A stretch of 64,000 nucleotides of DNA, taken from Marinomonas shanghaiensis. GTDB lineage: Bacteria > Pseudomonadota > Gammaproteobacteria > Pseudomonadales > Marinomonadaceae. Shown piece after piece: positions 53,235-61,309 of the stretch; the first letter of the stretch is position 1; each line of letters starts with the position of its first letter. Below the pieces are notes generated by a model. That model searched no databases. It had not been told where the DNA came from and saw nothing but the letters and a program-made list of their open reading frames with translations. The stretch covers positions 1-64,000 of the forward strand of contig NZ_QGOK01000010.1 in NCBI RefSeq assembly GCF_003259175.1. Direction: 5' to 3'. The position numbers and the translations under genes were made by a program.

Positions 53235-56200
53235 GCCCAATGGATCAACCTAAAGGCATTATTCCTTGGTTTGCTAATAACCCAGTTGCGGCAAATTTAC
53301 TGCTGATTTTGGTCATCAGTTTAGGGATTCTAAACATGGGCTCTTTGAATAAAGAAGCCTTCCCTAGTTTAACACCCAACCGCGTGGCTATCTCTGTTAG
53401 CAATGACACTGGGTCGGCCAAAGAGAACGAAGAAGGCATTGCGATTCCATTAGAACAGGCCTTACAAGGTGTTTCTGGCATCAAAAACATCACCACATCT
53501 TCAACAGCCAGTGCCACCAGCACCAGCATCGAAATGCTAGATGGCTATGACATAGATATCTTGCTCGCGGACGTCAAAGACAAAGTAGATCAGATTTCGT
53601 CTTTTCCGGATGAAGCCGATCCAGCCGTTGTCACCAAAGCCACACGGGAGGAACATTCTATTTGGATTCAACTCTATGGCGATGTTGATCGACGCACGTT
53701 GCAAAAACTAACGGATGAACTGGAGTCCGATTTGCTAGCCAATGAAAACATCAGTGCCACCTCTGTCTCTGGTTGGTTAGACCCAACCATCATGATAGAC
53801 ATTGACAAAAACAAGCTCGAATCCTATGGACTCACCTTGTCTGATATAGCCACGGCCATCAACGCAGAATCGTCTCCCGCGCAAGTGGCAACACTGCGCG
53901 ATGAACATATTTATTTAACAATCAGCGCATCAGAACAGGCCTATATAAAAAGTGAATTTGCCCGCATCCCTGTTCTTACCAATGACAAAGGCGGAAAACT
54001 TTTGCTTGGTGACATCGCCAACATACGGGACACCTTTGATGACGATGACTTTGTTTTATCGCGTTTCAATCGTGAAAACAGCCTCGCGATTCAAGTCCTC
54101 ACCACTGGCATCAGTGACATATCTAATTCCGTACTCGGCGCTAAAGCGGTGATTCAAGATTGGCAAGACAATGGACGACTGCCCGCCAATGTGAAACTCG
54201 GCACTTGGTATGATCGCAGTGAGTCCATAAACCAACGTCTAGAGTTAATGGTAGAAAACGCCATTACAGGCGTGTTATTGGTTTTTATCTTACTGGCCAT
54301 TTTTCTCAACGTGACTGTCGCTTTCTGGGTGGCAATGGGCCTGCCCTTTATCTTCTTTGGCACCCTATTTTTTATGGGCACCGAAAGCATTGGCTTAACG
54401 CTGAACATGTTTACTACATTTGGCTTTATAATGGCACTGGGAATCGTGGTAGACGATGCCGTTGTCGTGGGGGAAAGCGTCTATACCGTTCGCTCTAAAG
54501 AAGGTGACACCATTGGTAACACCATAAAAGGCACCATGACAGTAGCGATACCCACCCTCTTTGGGGTATTTACCACGGTTGCAGCATTCTGGGCGTTGTC
54601 CAACATAGAAGGTCGTTTAGGTCAGTTATATTCGCAATTTGCGACCGTTGTGGCTATTTGCCTCATTCTCTCAGTGATTGAATCAAAACTCATCCTGCCG
54701 GCTCACCTTGCCCATATCAACACCCAGAAATCAACTCGCACCAATCCACTCTCCAAGGCTTGGGCTATGGTACAACAAGGCGCCGATTTTGGCTTGCAAT
54801 GGTTTAGTGAACGAGTGTATCGCCCGACAATAGACTTCTCGCTGCACCATAGATACGCAATCTGTCTCTTATTTGTCGCCATTTTTGTCTTGGTAATCTC
54901 CATGCCGTTTACGGGCGCCATACGCATGAGTTTCTTCCCCCAAATTCCAGGCGATACTGTCCGTGGTTCACTCACTATGTATAACGATGTCAGCTACGGA
55001 CAAACCAACAAGGTCTTATTAGAGTTGGAAGAAAAGGCTTATCAAGCCGATATTGCATTGCGTAGTGAAACCAGCGAACGCCGTCGCCCTATGACCAATG
55101 CAGAGGAAGCCCCGAAACAAAAAACAGCGGCCAGTGCCAGTCTAGGAGAAAACAACGCGACAAAATCAGCGCAGCCGAAAGGCGATGTGGCTATCAAAAA
55201 CATTCAAGTGACAGCAAGTGATGATCAATCCGGTGATATCCGTATCGAACTTGATGATGACAGACCTTACACTTCAGAACAGTTCGCCAATAAATGGCAG
55301 CAGCTATCAGGTATGCCGGAAGGCGTGAAAAACCTCAGAATTCGCAGCGCGCGTGAAACCGTGGACGCTCTAAAAATAGAACTTCGTGGCAACGATACCA
55401 GTGTGCTTAATGGCGCCATGGAAGAGCTATTAAGACAACTGAATACCCTGCCTGCGGTAACGGGCATCGAGCAAAATAACGAACCAACCGAATCGCGCCT
55501 TACCCTTAAACTGACGGATCAAGGTCGACTACTGGGCTTATCTTCCAGTGAATTAGCCACCCAAGTTGCCCGTAATTTTGACGGTCAGGTTGTGCAAAAA
55601 TACCAACGTGACAATTCCGAGGTTGAAGTGCGCTTAGGCTACCCAAGCGAACAGAAAGAGTCCCCTGCTGCCGTCATGAACACAAAAGTCGTCTTAGCAG
55701 ACGGTACCCGAGTCCCACTGTCGACTGTCGCCACGCTCTCTCAAGAAGATGCCGAGACTCGCATTATCCGTATTGATGGCAAACGATCTCAATACCTCTC
55801 AGCGGAGGTAGACAAAGACATCATGTCTTCTACTGAGGTGGTTGAGTATTTACAAAACGCCGTGGTACCGCAAATGCTGCGCCAGTTTGCTGGTGTTTCC
55901 ATTTACTTCTCAGGAGAAGCGGAACAAAGGGAGAAGACACAATCCTCTATGTCGGAAATGTTCCTTATTGCCCTGTTAATCATTTATGGTCTCTTGGCTA
56001 TACCGTTAAAATCCTACTCGCAGCCGCTGATTATCATGATGGCGATACCATTTGGCATTATCGGTGCGTTACTTGGTCATTGGATGAACAATCTAGCGTT
56101 GGGGATTTTCTCCCTAAACGGCATTCTTGCGCTCAGCGGTGTGGTGGTCAACGACAGTCTGTTACTGGTGTCACGCTTCAATGACCTTAGACATGAAACC

Positions 56201-56494
56201 AGCCATGTCAAAAAGGCCATAAGCCTCGCCTGTCGTAGTCGACTACGGGCGGTATTGCTGACGTCATTTACGACTTTCGCGGGCTTAATTCCGATTTTGT
56301 GGGAAACCTCAAGACAAGCGCAAATGCTCATACCTGCTGCCGTATCCCTCGCCTACGGCATCATGTTTGCCACGGTAATCACGCTCATATTGATCCCTGT
56401 ATTATTGATGATAAAAGAAGATGTTCATCAGCTCATTCACCGATTAAAACATAAGACAATGGAAACCTTGGAACCGGCTAACGAAGGCGAGTAA
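53231..56494 (+). CDS. RND-family efflux permease
   Basis: A 1087-residue inner-membrane proton-driven pump with the typical twelve helices and two large periplasmic loops. The proton-relay acids are present in helix 4 (GIVVDDAVVVGESVY). A hydrophilic, low-complexity insertion rich in Glu, Lys, Ala and Ser (about residues 610-660) sits in the second periplasmic domain and is unusual. The substrate is not predictable: such pumps move drugs, dyes, metals or bile-like compounds. It ends in a strong terminator. Confidence 0.93.
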   Translation: MSPMDQPKGIIPWFANNPVAANLLLILVISLGILNMGSLNKEAFPSLTPNRVAISVSNDTGSAKENEEGIAIPLEQALQGVSGIKNITTSSTASATSTSIEMLDGYDIDILLADVKDKVDQISSFPDEADPAVVTKATREEHSIWIQLYGDVDRRTLQKLTDELESDLLANENISATSVSGWLDPTIMIDIDKNKLESYGLTLSDIATAINAESSPAQVATLRDEHIYLTISASEQAYIKSEFARIPVLTNDKGGKLLLGDIANIRDTFDDDDFVLSRFNRENSLAIQVLTTGISDISNSVLGAKAVIQDWQDNGRLPANVKLGTWYDRSESINQRLELMVENAITGVLLVFILLAIFLNVTVAFWVAMGLPFIFFGTLFFMGTESIGLTLNMFTTFGFIMALGIVVDDAVVVGESVYTVRSKEGDTIGNTIKGTMTVAIPTLFGVFTTVAAFWALSNIEGRLGQLYSQFATVVAICLILSVIESKLILPAHLAHINTQKSTRTNPLSKAWAMVQQGADFGLQWFSERVYRPTIDFSLHHRYAICLLFVAIFVLVISMPFTGAIRMSFFPQIPGDTVRGSLTMYNDVSYGQTNKVLLELEEKAYQADIALRSETSERRRPMTNAEEAPKQKTAASASLGENNATKSAQPKGDVAIKNIQVTASDDQSGDIRIELDDDRPYTSEQFANKWQQLSGMPEGVKNLRIRSARETVDALKIELRGNDTSVLNGAMEELLRQLNTLPAVTGIEQNNEPTESRLTLKLTDQGRLLGLSSSELATQVARNFDGQVVQKYQRDNSEVEVRLGYPSEQKESPAAVMNTKVVLADGTRVPLSTVATLSQEDAETRIIRIDGKRSQYLSAEVDKDIMSSTEVVEYLQNAVVPQMLRQFAGVSIYFSGEAEQREKTQSSMSEMFLIALLIIYGLLAIPLKSYSQPLIIMMAIPFGIIGALLGHWMNNLALGIFSLNGILALSGVVVNDSLLLVSRFNDLRHETSHVKKAISLACRSRLRAVLLTSFTTFAGLIPILWETSRQAQMLIPAAVSLAYGIMFATVITLILIPVLLMIKEDVHQLIHRLKHKTMETLEPANEGE

Positions 56495-56503
56495 AACAAA
56501 CAG

Positions 56504-56543
56504 GCCAAGAGACCCGATTTATTCAAGGGTCTCTTGGCTTTTC
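56504..56543 (+). terminator. Terminator of the efflux operon
   Basis: A perfect 12-bp stem (GCCAAGAGACCC and complement) with an 11-base loop, followed by TTTT, 10 bp after the permease stop codon. Confidence 0.93.
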
Positions 56544-56863
56544 TATGCGATTTATTGGCGAGCGCTGCAACCTCTATCGAACTCTCTATCGAACTAAAAG
56601 CAAGCCTAGCAATTTTAAACCGAACATTCCCTGTCACTTATTAACGCACTTCAAAACGGGGAAATCTTACACAAAACTCTCTCACGAATACGATCAACAG
56701 CCTCATTTTTTAAAAATATCTGTCTTTTTGAGCGTTTTTTTTCCATCAGGTGAAAAACCAAATTCCTCCATTAGACAAGGTCAAGGAACCTAGTTGCAGC
56801 AAGCGAAAAAAAACACGACAATTAGAAACATATTCCTAATTAATTCACTAAAAAGAGAACAAA
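56544..56863. other. Intergenic region upstream of the Lrp-type gene
   Basis: A 12-bp unit CTCTATCGAACT is repeated in tandem twice at 56572-56595. The remainder is AT-rich and presumably contains the promoter of the Lrp-type gene at 56864. I see no other gene or clear operator. Confidence 0.5.
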
Positions 56864-57334
56864 ATGCACTTAGATGAGATAGATTTGCAACTACTTGCCT
56901 TAATTCAAAGTGATGATAGTATTTCTACAGAGTCGATGGCGCAACAAGTTGGCCTATCAAAAACCCCTTGCTGGCGACGCATTCAAAAGCTTGAAAACGC
57001 GGGTTTTATCAAACGTCGTGTCGCTCTGTTAGACGCAGATAAACTTGGCCTAGGTGTATCGGTTTTTGTGCAAGTGAAAACCAATCAGCATGATGCCCAT
57101 TGGGCCGATGAATTTGCTCGCGTTGTTGCGGAATTCCCTGAAGTGGTGGAATTTTATCGTATGGCGGGGGAATACGATTATTTATTACGCGTGCTGGTCA
57201 AAGACATCCCAGCTTACGACAAATTTTACAAACGATTGATTAGTGCCACCGCATTAACTGACGTCACTTCCAATTTCGCCATGGAGCAGATCAAGTGGAC
57301 AACTCAGTTGCCTTTACCTGCCCTGACAAAATAA
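56864..57334 (+). CDS. Lrp/AsnC-family transcriptional regulator
   Basis: A 156-residue regulator with an N-terminal helix-turn-helix (MAQQVGLSKTPCWRRIQKLENAGFIKRR, about 20-50) and a C-terminal ligand-sensing RAM domain (about 70-150). It lies 51 bp upstream of the class-V aminotransferase gene in the same direction, so it probably regulates that gene in response to an amino acid. Confidence 0.93.
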   Translation: MHLDEIDLQLLALIQSDDSISTESMAQQVGLSKTPCWRRIQKLENAGFIKRRVALLDADKLGLGVSVFVQVKTNQHDAHWADEFARVVAEFPEVVEFYRMAGEYDYLLRVLVKDIPAYDKFYKRLISATALTDVTSNFAMEQIKWTTQLPLPALTK

Positions 57335-57385
57335 GGGATGGGATAACAGATTGATTGGTGCGGCAAACGAAATGAGGAAAGAAAC

Positions 57386-59059
57386 ATGTCCATTACGGCC
57401 GCAGAAAAAACAACGCCCCTAGAAGCCAATACATCATTTGAGCAAGACGCTTTGCTTGCCCGTATTCGTGATGGCATTATTGGTAAAGACACGCAAATAC
57501 AAACACCTTTTGGCGCCAGAACCTTAACGTACGCCGACTACACCGCATCAGGCCGCAGTCTGGATTTTATCGAAGACGCCATTCGTCAACATGTCTTACC
57601 GCTATACGCCAATACGCACACCGAAGCCAATGCCACAGGCCAACAAACGACCGCCTTTCGCGAGCAAGCTCGTCTACAAATTCAACAAGCCGTGAATGCA
57701 TCCCCCGAGGACTTGGTAATATTTTGTGGCAGTGGCGCCACCAGCGCGATTAATACTCTAATAAGTCAATTGGGGTTGCGCCAATTGACTGAACCTGAAA
57801 AAACAAACGTCTGCGTTTTTATTGGCCCTTATGAGCATCACTCCAATGAGTTACCTTGGCGAGAACTGGGCGTTAACGTCATCCGTATCCCAGAATCACA
57901 AGACGGTGACGTTTGTTTAGTTGCTTTAGAAGCACAACTAAAGGCAAATCAAAATAAACGCTTAATTGGCAGTTTCAGCGCCGCGTCCAACGTGACTGGG
58001 ATTTTATGCGATCAGGATGCCATTACTGCCTTGCTGCATCGTTATAACGCCCTCGCTTTTTGGGATTTTGCCGCAGCAGCCCCTTATGTGGCCTTAGATA
58101 TGAATCCAAGTACAGACAAAATACTGGCCAAAGACGCACTGTTTTTCTCAACCCATAAGTTCATTGGTGGTCCGGGAACTCCGGGGGTTTTGGTGGTCAA
58201 AAAAGCCATTATCAGTAACCAAAAACCCAGTCTCATTGGCGGTGGGACCGTTTCTTTTGTCACGCCAGAGGATCATACCTTTTTACCCATTGGCGTTCGT
58301 CGAGAAGAAGGTGGTACGCCCGGTATTGTCGAAGCCATTCGCGCAGGCTTAGTATTTCAGCTCAAACAAACTGTGGGCGAAAAAGCCATTGAAACCCGTG
58401 AACACGAGCTCGTGCAGCTGATTGACAAGCATTGGCATAATCACCCCACTATTGAGCGATTAGGTCATGCTGATGCCGCCCGGTTATCGATTACCGCGTT
58501 TCGTATCAATACCAAATTTGGCTATTTACATCATGGTTTTATTACGGCTGTCTTAAATGATGTATTCGGTATCCAAGCTCGCGGCGGTTGCTCCTGCGCG
58601 GGATCTTATGGTCATCAACTTTTAGGCATCAACAAAGCGGAATCAGAACGCATTCAAGAAGCCTTGAAGAAAGGCGAAAAATTAGTAAAACCGGGTTGGG
58701 TTCGCTTCAATTTAAACTATTTCTTAGACGACACCGAGGCTAAATTTATTTTAGAGGCCATTGACTTTGTTGCCAAACACGGCACGACCCTATTGCCCTA
58801 CTATGCTTACGATCAAGGCGCAGATTTATGGCGTTTCCAAGGCACATCAACCACACCAAAATCCCTCAATGATCTGCTCTGGCAACCACTGAAAATAGCA
58901 CCGCAAACAAGCTTAGCTGGAGACAAAAACAACTACCTTGCACAAGCAGAAGACATTGTGAAAAACTGCCTAGCAGGGAAATACAAACGGCAAGCGCAAC
59001 CGTTTAATAAAGAATATAACGACATTAAACGTTTTGTGCTGGCAGAGGATCTTGTTTAA
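57386..59059 (+). CDS. Class-V aminotransferase-fold PLP enzyme
   Basis: A 557-residue enzyme of the cysteine desulfurase/selenocysteine lyase superfamily, with about 100 extra C-terminal residues compared with SufS-type proteins. The PLP lysine is in FFSTHKFIGGPGTPG, and a conserved segment with two Cys follows (QARGGCSCAGSYGHQLLG), in the place of the desulfurase active-site loop. It is not with suf or isc genes, so a role in iron-sulfur assembly is doubtful. AGGAA precedes the ATG. It is likely controlled by the adjacent Lrp-type regulator. Confidence 0.85.
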   Translation: MSITAAEKTTPLEANTSFEQDALLARIRDGIIGKDTQIQTPFGARTLTYADYTASGRSLDFIEDAIRQHVLPLYANTHTEANATGQQTTAFREQARLQIQQAVNASPEDLVIFCGSGATSAINTLISQLGLRQLTEPEKTNVCVFIGPYEHHSNELPWRELGVNVIRIPESQDGDVCLVALEAQLKANQNKRLIGSFSAASNVTGILCDQDAITALLHRYNALAFWDFAAAAPYVALDMNPSTDKILAKDALFFSTHKFIGGPGTPGVLVVKKAIISNQKPSLIGGGTVSFVTPEDHTFLPIGVRREEGGTPGIVEAIRAGLVFQLKQTVGEKAIETREHELVQLIDKHWHNHPTIERLGHADAARLSITAFRINTKFGYLHHGFITAVLNDVFGIQARGGCSCAGSYGHQLLGINKAESERIQEALKKGEKLVKPGWVRFNLNYFLDDTEAKFILEAIDFVAKHGTTLLPYYAYDQGADLWRFQGTSTTPKSLNDLLWQPLKIAPQTSLAGDKNNYLAQAEDIVKNCLAGKYKRQAQPFNKEYNDIKRFVLAEDLV

Positions 59060-59329
59060 AAGCTTATAAAAGACAGGGTATCGGCTTATCACTCGAACAA
59101 TACTGAACATTGTTCATCCTGCAAAAAACCACTTCAGCCGATATTGTTGATTATGCTGTGGCGCGTCAAGGGTTTTGGTGTGATCTGACTTTTGACGGCC
59201 GAAAGGCCGACTTAAAAAACAGATAAATCAAACAGTCACAGGTTTTTAAATCAGGGAACAAAGAAGTGATCCGTCACAGAGATCAAAAATCAGACTCGAA
59301 TAAACAGCCATTCGCTCATTTCAATGCGC
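59060..59329. other. Gap with nested inverted repeats and a REP-like element
   Basis: A long-range pair TATCGGCT (59079-59086) / AGCCGATA (59136-59143) encloses a 7-bp-arm palindrome GAACAAT/ATTGTTC (59095-59115), suggesting a structured 3' region or an operator. A REP-like palindrome lies at 59194-59211. No gene is seen. Confidence 0.5.
59194..59211. repeat. REP-like palindrome
   Basis: GACGGCCGAAAGGCCGAC, nearly the reverse complement of 8-27, including the adjoining T/A run. Such short palindromes are typical of dispersed REP families; only two copies of this exact type are in the window. Confidence 0.6.
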
Positions 59330-59788
59330 TCATTTCTGGATCAAATTAAACTGCATGCCCGTCCTTAATATTCCCGTACTCAAGACATTTGCACGCAAAC
59401 CGCCGCGGCGTAGCCACGCTCTCACGACCTGCGGCGAGGATATAGAGTCATTCGCTAAAGATTTTCCTAATGAACCACAGGGTTCGCACAATTCCACGCC
59501 ATAAAAACGGACGTCACCAATGGAAAACTCTTGCCCAACCAGCTGATTCAGTCGCACACCTTGAGTCACTATGTTTCGTCTGGTGGCAGAAAGACCAATA
59601 TTTTGGCCGAAGTTTGCATTAAAAGCGGCGATTTCTTCACTTTCCACAAAGGTAATATTAGGGCCGTCACTGCCCTTCTTGCCGTAATATCGGTCACCTA
59701 CAATGCCTTTGCCCGCATCGACTTTCACAGCATCGATACCGATCTGAGACTGTTTCGATTTTTTCGATACGAAAATTGCTTGAATCAC
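59330..59788 (-). CDS. MOSC-domain protein
   Basis: A 152-residue protein of the beta-barrel MOSC fold used for molybdenum- or sulfur-carrying reactions: GIVGDRYYGKKGSDGPN, RRNIVTQGVRLNQLVGQEF, and the conserved Cys region in GVELCEPCGSLGK. Stand-alone MOSC proteins can handle hydroxylaminopurine detoxification or sulfur transfer. The GTG start is at 59788. It lies 18 bp after the GNAT gene in the same direction. Confidence 0.88.
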   Translation of the reverse strand: MIQAIFVSKKSKQSQIGIDAVKVDAGKGIVGDRYYGKKGSDGPNITFVESEEIAAFNANFGQNIGLSATRRNIVTQGVRLNQLVGQEFSIGDVRFYGVELCEPCGSLGKSLANDSISSPQVVRAWLRRGGLRANVLSTGILRTGMQFNLIQK

Positions 59789-59806
59789 CCAGTACCTCTC
59801 TATTTC

Positions 59807-60232
59807 TTAGAATGTTAAGGACATTTTGCGATAAGGAATATCACCTTTATAGAATCGCTCACCTTGGCTCGTCATGCCGAACTTTTCATAAAAAGTCATT
59901 GCGCTTTCCCGAGCATCACACCAAAAATAAGTCAGCGTTTGTCTATTAAGCCGTTCAATGATGGAGGTTAGCAGCAAGCTACCAATACCTTGACCTTGAT
60001 ACTCAGGTAATGTGGCAAACTTTCTCAGTCTTGCTGATCTACCATCATAAAACACAGAAGCCACTGACACTAGGCTACTGCCCATAAACACACCAAAATG
60101 CTCCCCTTCTTCGTCGTCGCTGATCCGACAAAAATCAATCGATTTGTCAGGCCAAAGCACACACTGCCGAATCGCTAATGTCTCTTCGGCAGCAATCACT
60201 TGAACAATAAGAGAATGCTTCAATATTGTCAT
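59807..60232 (-). CDS. GNAT-family N-acetyltransferase
   Basis: A 141-residue acetyltransferase starting at 60232; its ATG overlaps the stop of the upstream FosA-like gene (ATGA). The acetyl-CoA motif A is LRKFATLPEYQGQGIGSLLL, followed by the C-terminal FYEKFGMTSQGERF pattern. The substrate is unknown. Its coupling to the FosA-like gene suggests a shared small-molecule modification role. Confidence 0.9.
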   Translation of the reverse strand: MTILKHSLIVQVIAAEETLAIRQCVLWPDKSIDFCRISDDEEGEHFGVFMGSSLVSVASVFYDGRSARLRKFATLPEYQGQGIGSLLLTSIIERLNRQTLTYFWCDARESAMTFYEKFGMTSQGERFYKGDIPYRKMSLTF

Positions 60233-60888
60233 AAAGATGGTTCCATCCAAATGAGTCCTTCATAGGGTTTGGCTATTAAAGATTCAAGGCGGGTTGCTAG
60301 AGATCCTGCATGAAGTTCAAGTTTATGTCCATCTGGATCTTTAATGTATAAAGAATCTCCCTCACTCGTGTTTTCTTGCCAGATTTTTACCGCTTTAAAC
60401 GCTGCTTTTTTCTGAATACAAGATATGGCTAGAGCATCAAAACTAAGCGCAAAATGCGTATAGTCCTGACTGGGTTTCGCTTCACCTAATGACAAACAGA
60501 GCCAACAATTGCCATACGACAAGTAAGCCCCCGTATTCCAACGAACCTCACCTTTAAAACCAAGCAGATCACAATAGAAATGAAGTGAAGCCTCAAGATT
60601 GGTAACACTCAAGGTCAGGTGATTGAGACCTTTGTCTTGTTGAACGGCAGGCAATTGAAAGGCAGAGGCATCATCAAGTGATGCGACCAAGGAATAAACT
60701 TTGGTGGCTTTTTCAAAATGATTCAATTGATGTCCTTCTATCCACCAGCGAGCAATCGCCATCAAGGTCTTTGGATCATCGTTTTTATTGGCAAAGAAAG
60801 CATAAAACGATACCTGAACGTTTTCGCCCTTTTTCCTGATTTTTTCTGCACAAACCGAAAGAATCTTCTGTTTAATCTCTTTATACAT
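60229..60888 (-). CDS. FosA-like VOC protein with N-terminal extension
   Basis: About 219 residues from the ATG at 60888, or 242 from an earlier start. The C-terminal half (about 85-215) strongly resembles fosfomycin-modifying glutathione transferases: LNHLTLSVTNLEASLHFYCD, LLGF, GAYLSYGNCWLCLSLGE and DPDGHKLELHAG, with the expected His and Glu metal ligands. The first about 85 residues are a separate small domain (SFYAFFANKNDDPKTLMAIARWW), whose family I do not recall. No resistance should be assumed from sequence alone. It heads a three-gene unit with GNAT and MOSC genes. Confidence 0.78.
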   Translation of the reverse strand: MYKEIKQKILSVCAEKIRKKGENVQVSFYAFFANKNDDPKTLMAIARWWIEGHQLNHFEKATKVYSLVASLDDASAFQLPAVQQDKGLNHLTLSVTNLEASLHFYCDLLGFKGEVRWNTGAYLSYGNCWLCLSLGEAKPSQDYTHFALSFDALAISCIQKKAAFKAVKIWQENTSEGDSLYIKDPDGHKLELHAGSLATRLESLIAKPYEGLIWMEPSL

Positions 60889-61043
60889 TGTATCTACTCT
60901 TACTTTCTCGTTTTTATTACACGATTCACGCACATAGACATCGCGGTTAAAAATCACACTATGCGACTAAAGTCTGACTTCTTATTAGACAAACGCCTGC
61001 TAAATTAACAGGGCGTATAAAAATAATTATAAGGAGATCTACC

Positions 61044-61304
61044 GTGTCAGATCATAACATTAATGCAGAAAAATACTGGCAAGCCAACCTAAGGCTCATC
61101 TTGGGTAGTTTGGTGGTTTGGGCGCTAGCATCCTATGGTTGTGCCATTTTACTTCGTCCTATGCTCTCAGGCATTCAAATCGGAGGAACCGACCTAGGTT
61201 TCTGGTTTGCTCAACAGGGCTCTATCCTTGTATTCATCTTGTTGACCTTCTTCTACGCTTGGAGAATGAACAAACTTGATGAAGAATTTGGCCTTCAGGA
61301 GTAA
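61044..61304 (+). CDS. DUF4212 small symporter subunit
   Basis: An 86-residue membrane protein with two helices (about 15-40 and 52-75), including LILGSLVVWALASYG and the charged end YAWRMNKLDEEFGL. DUF4212 proteins are encoded next to VC_2705-type sodium:solute symporters and are thought to be their small subunit. The GTG start is supported by AAGGAG. It lies 5 bp before the symporter gene. Confidence 0.93.
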   Translation: MSDHNINAEKYWQANLRLILGSLVVWALASYGCAILLRPMLSGIQIGGTDLGFWFAQQGSILVFILLTFFYAWRMNKLDEEFGLQE

Positions 61305-61309
61305 ATCGT

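Noticed and set aside
57386-59059. Class-V enzyme as SufS/IscS for iron-sulfur assembly
   Set aside because: No suf or isc genes are adjacent, the protein is about 150 residues longer, and an Lrp regulator is its neighbour.
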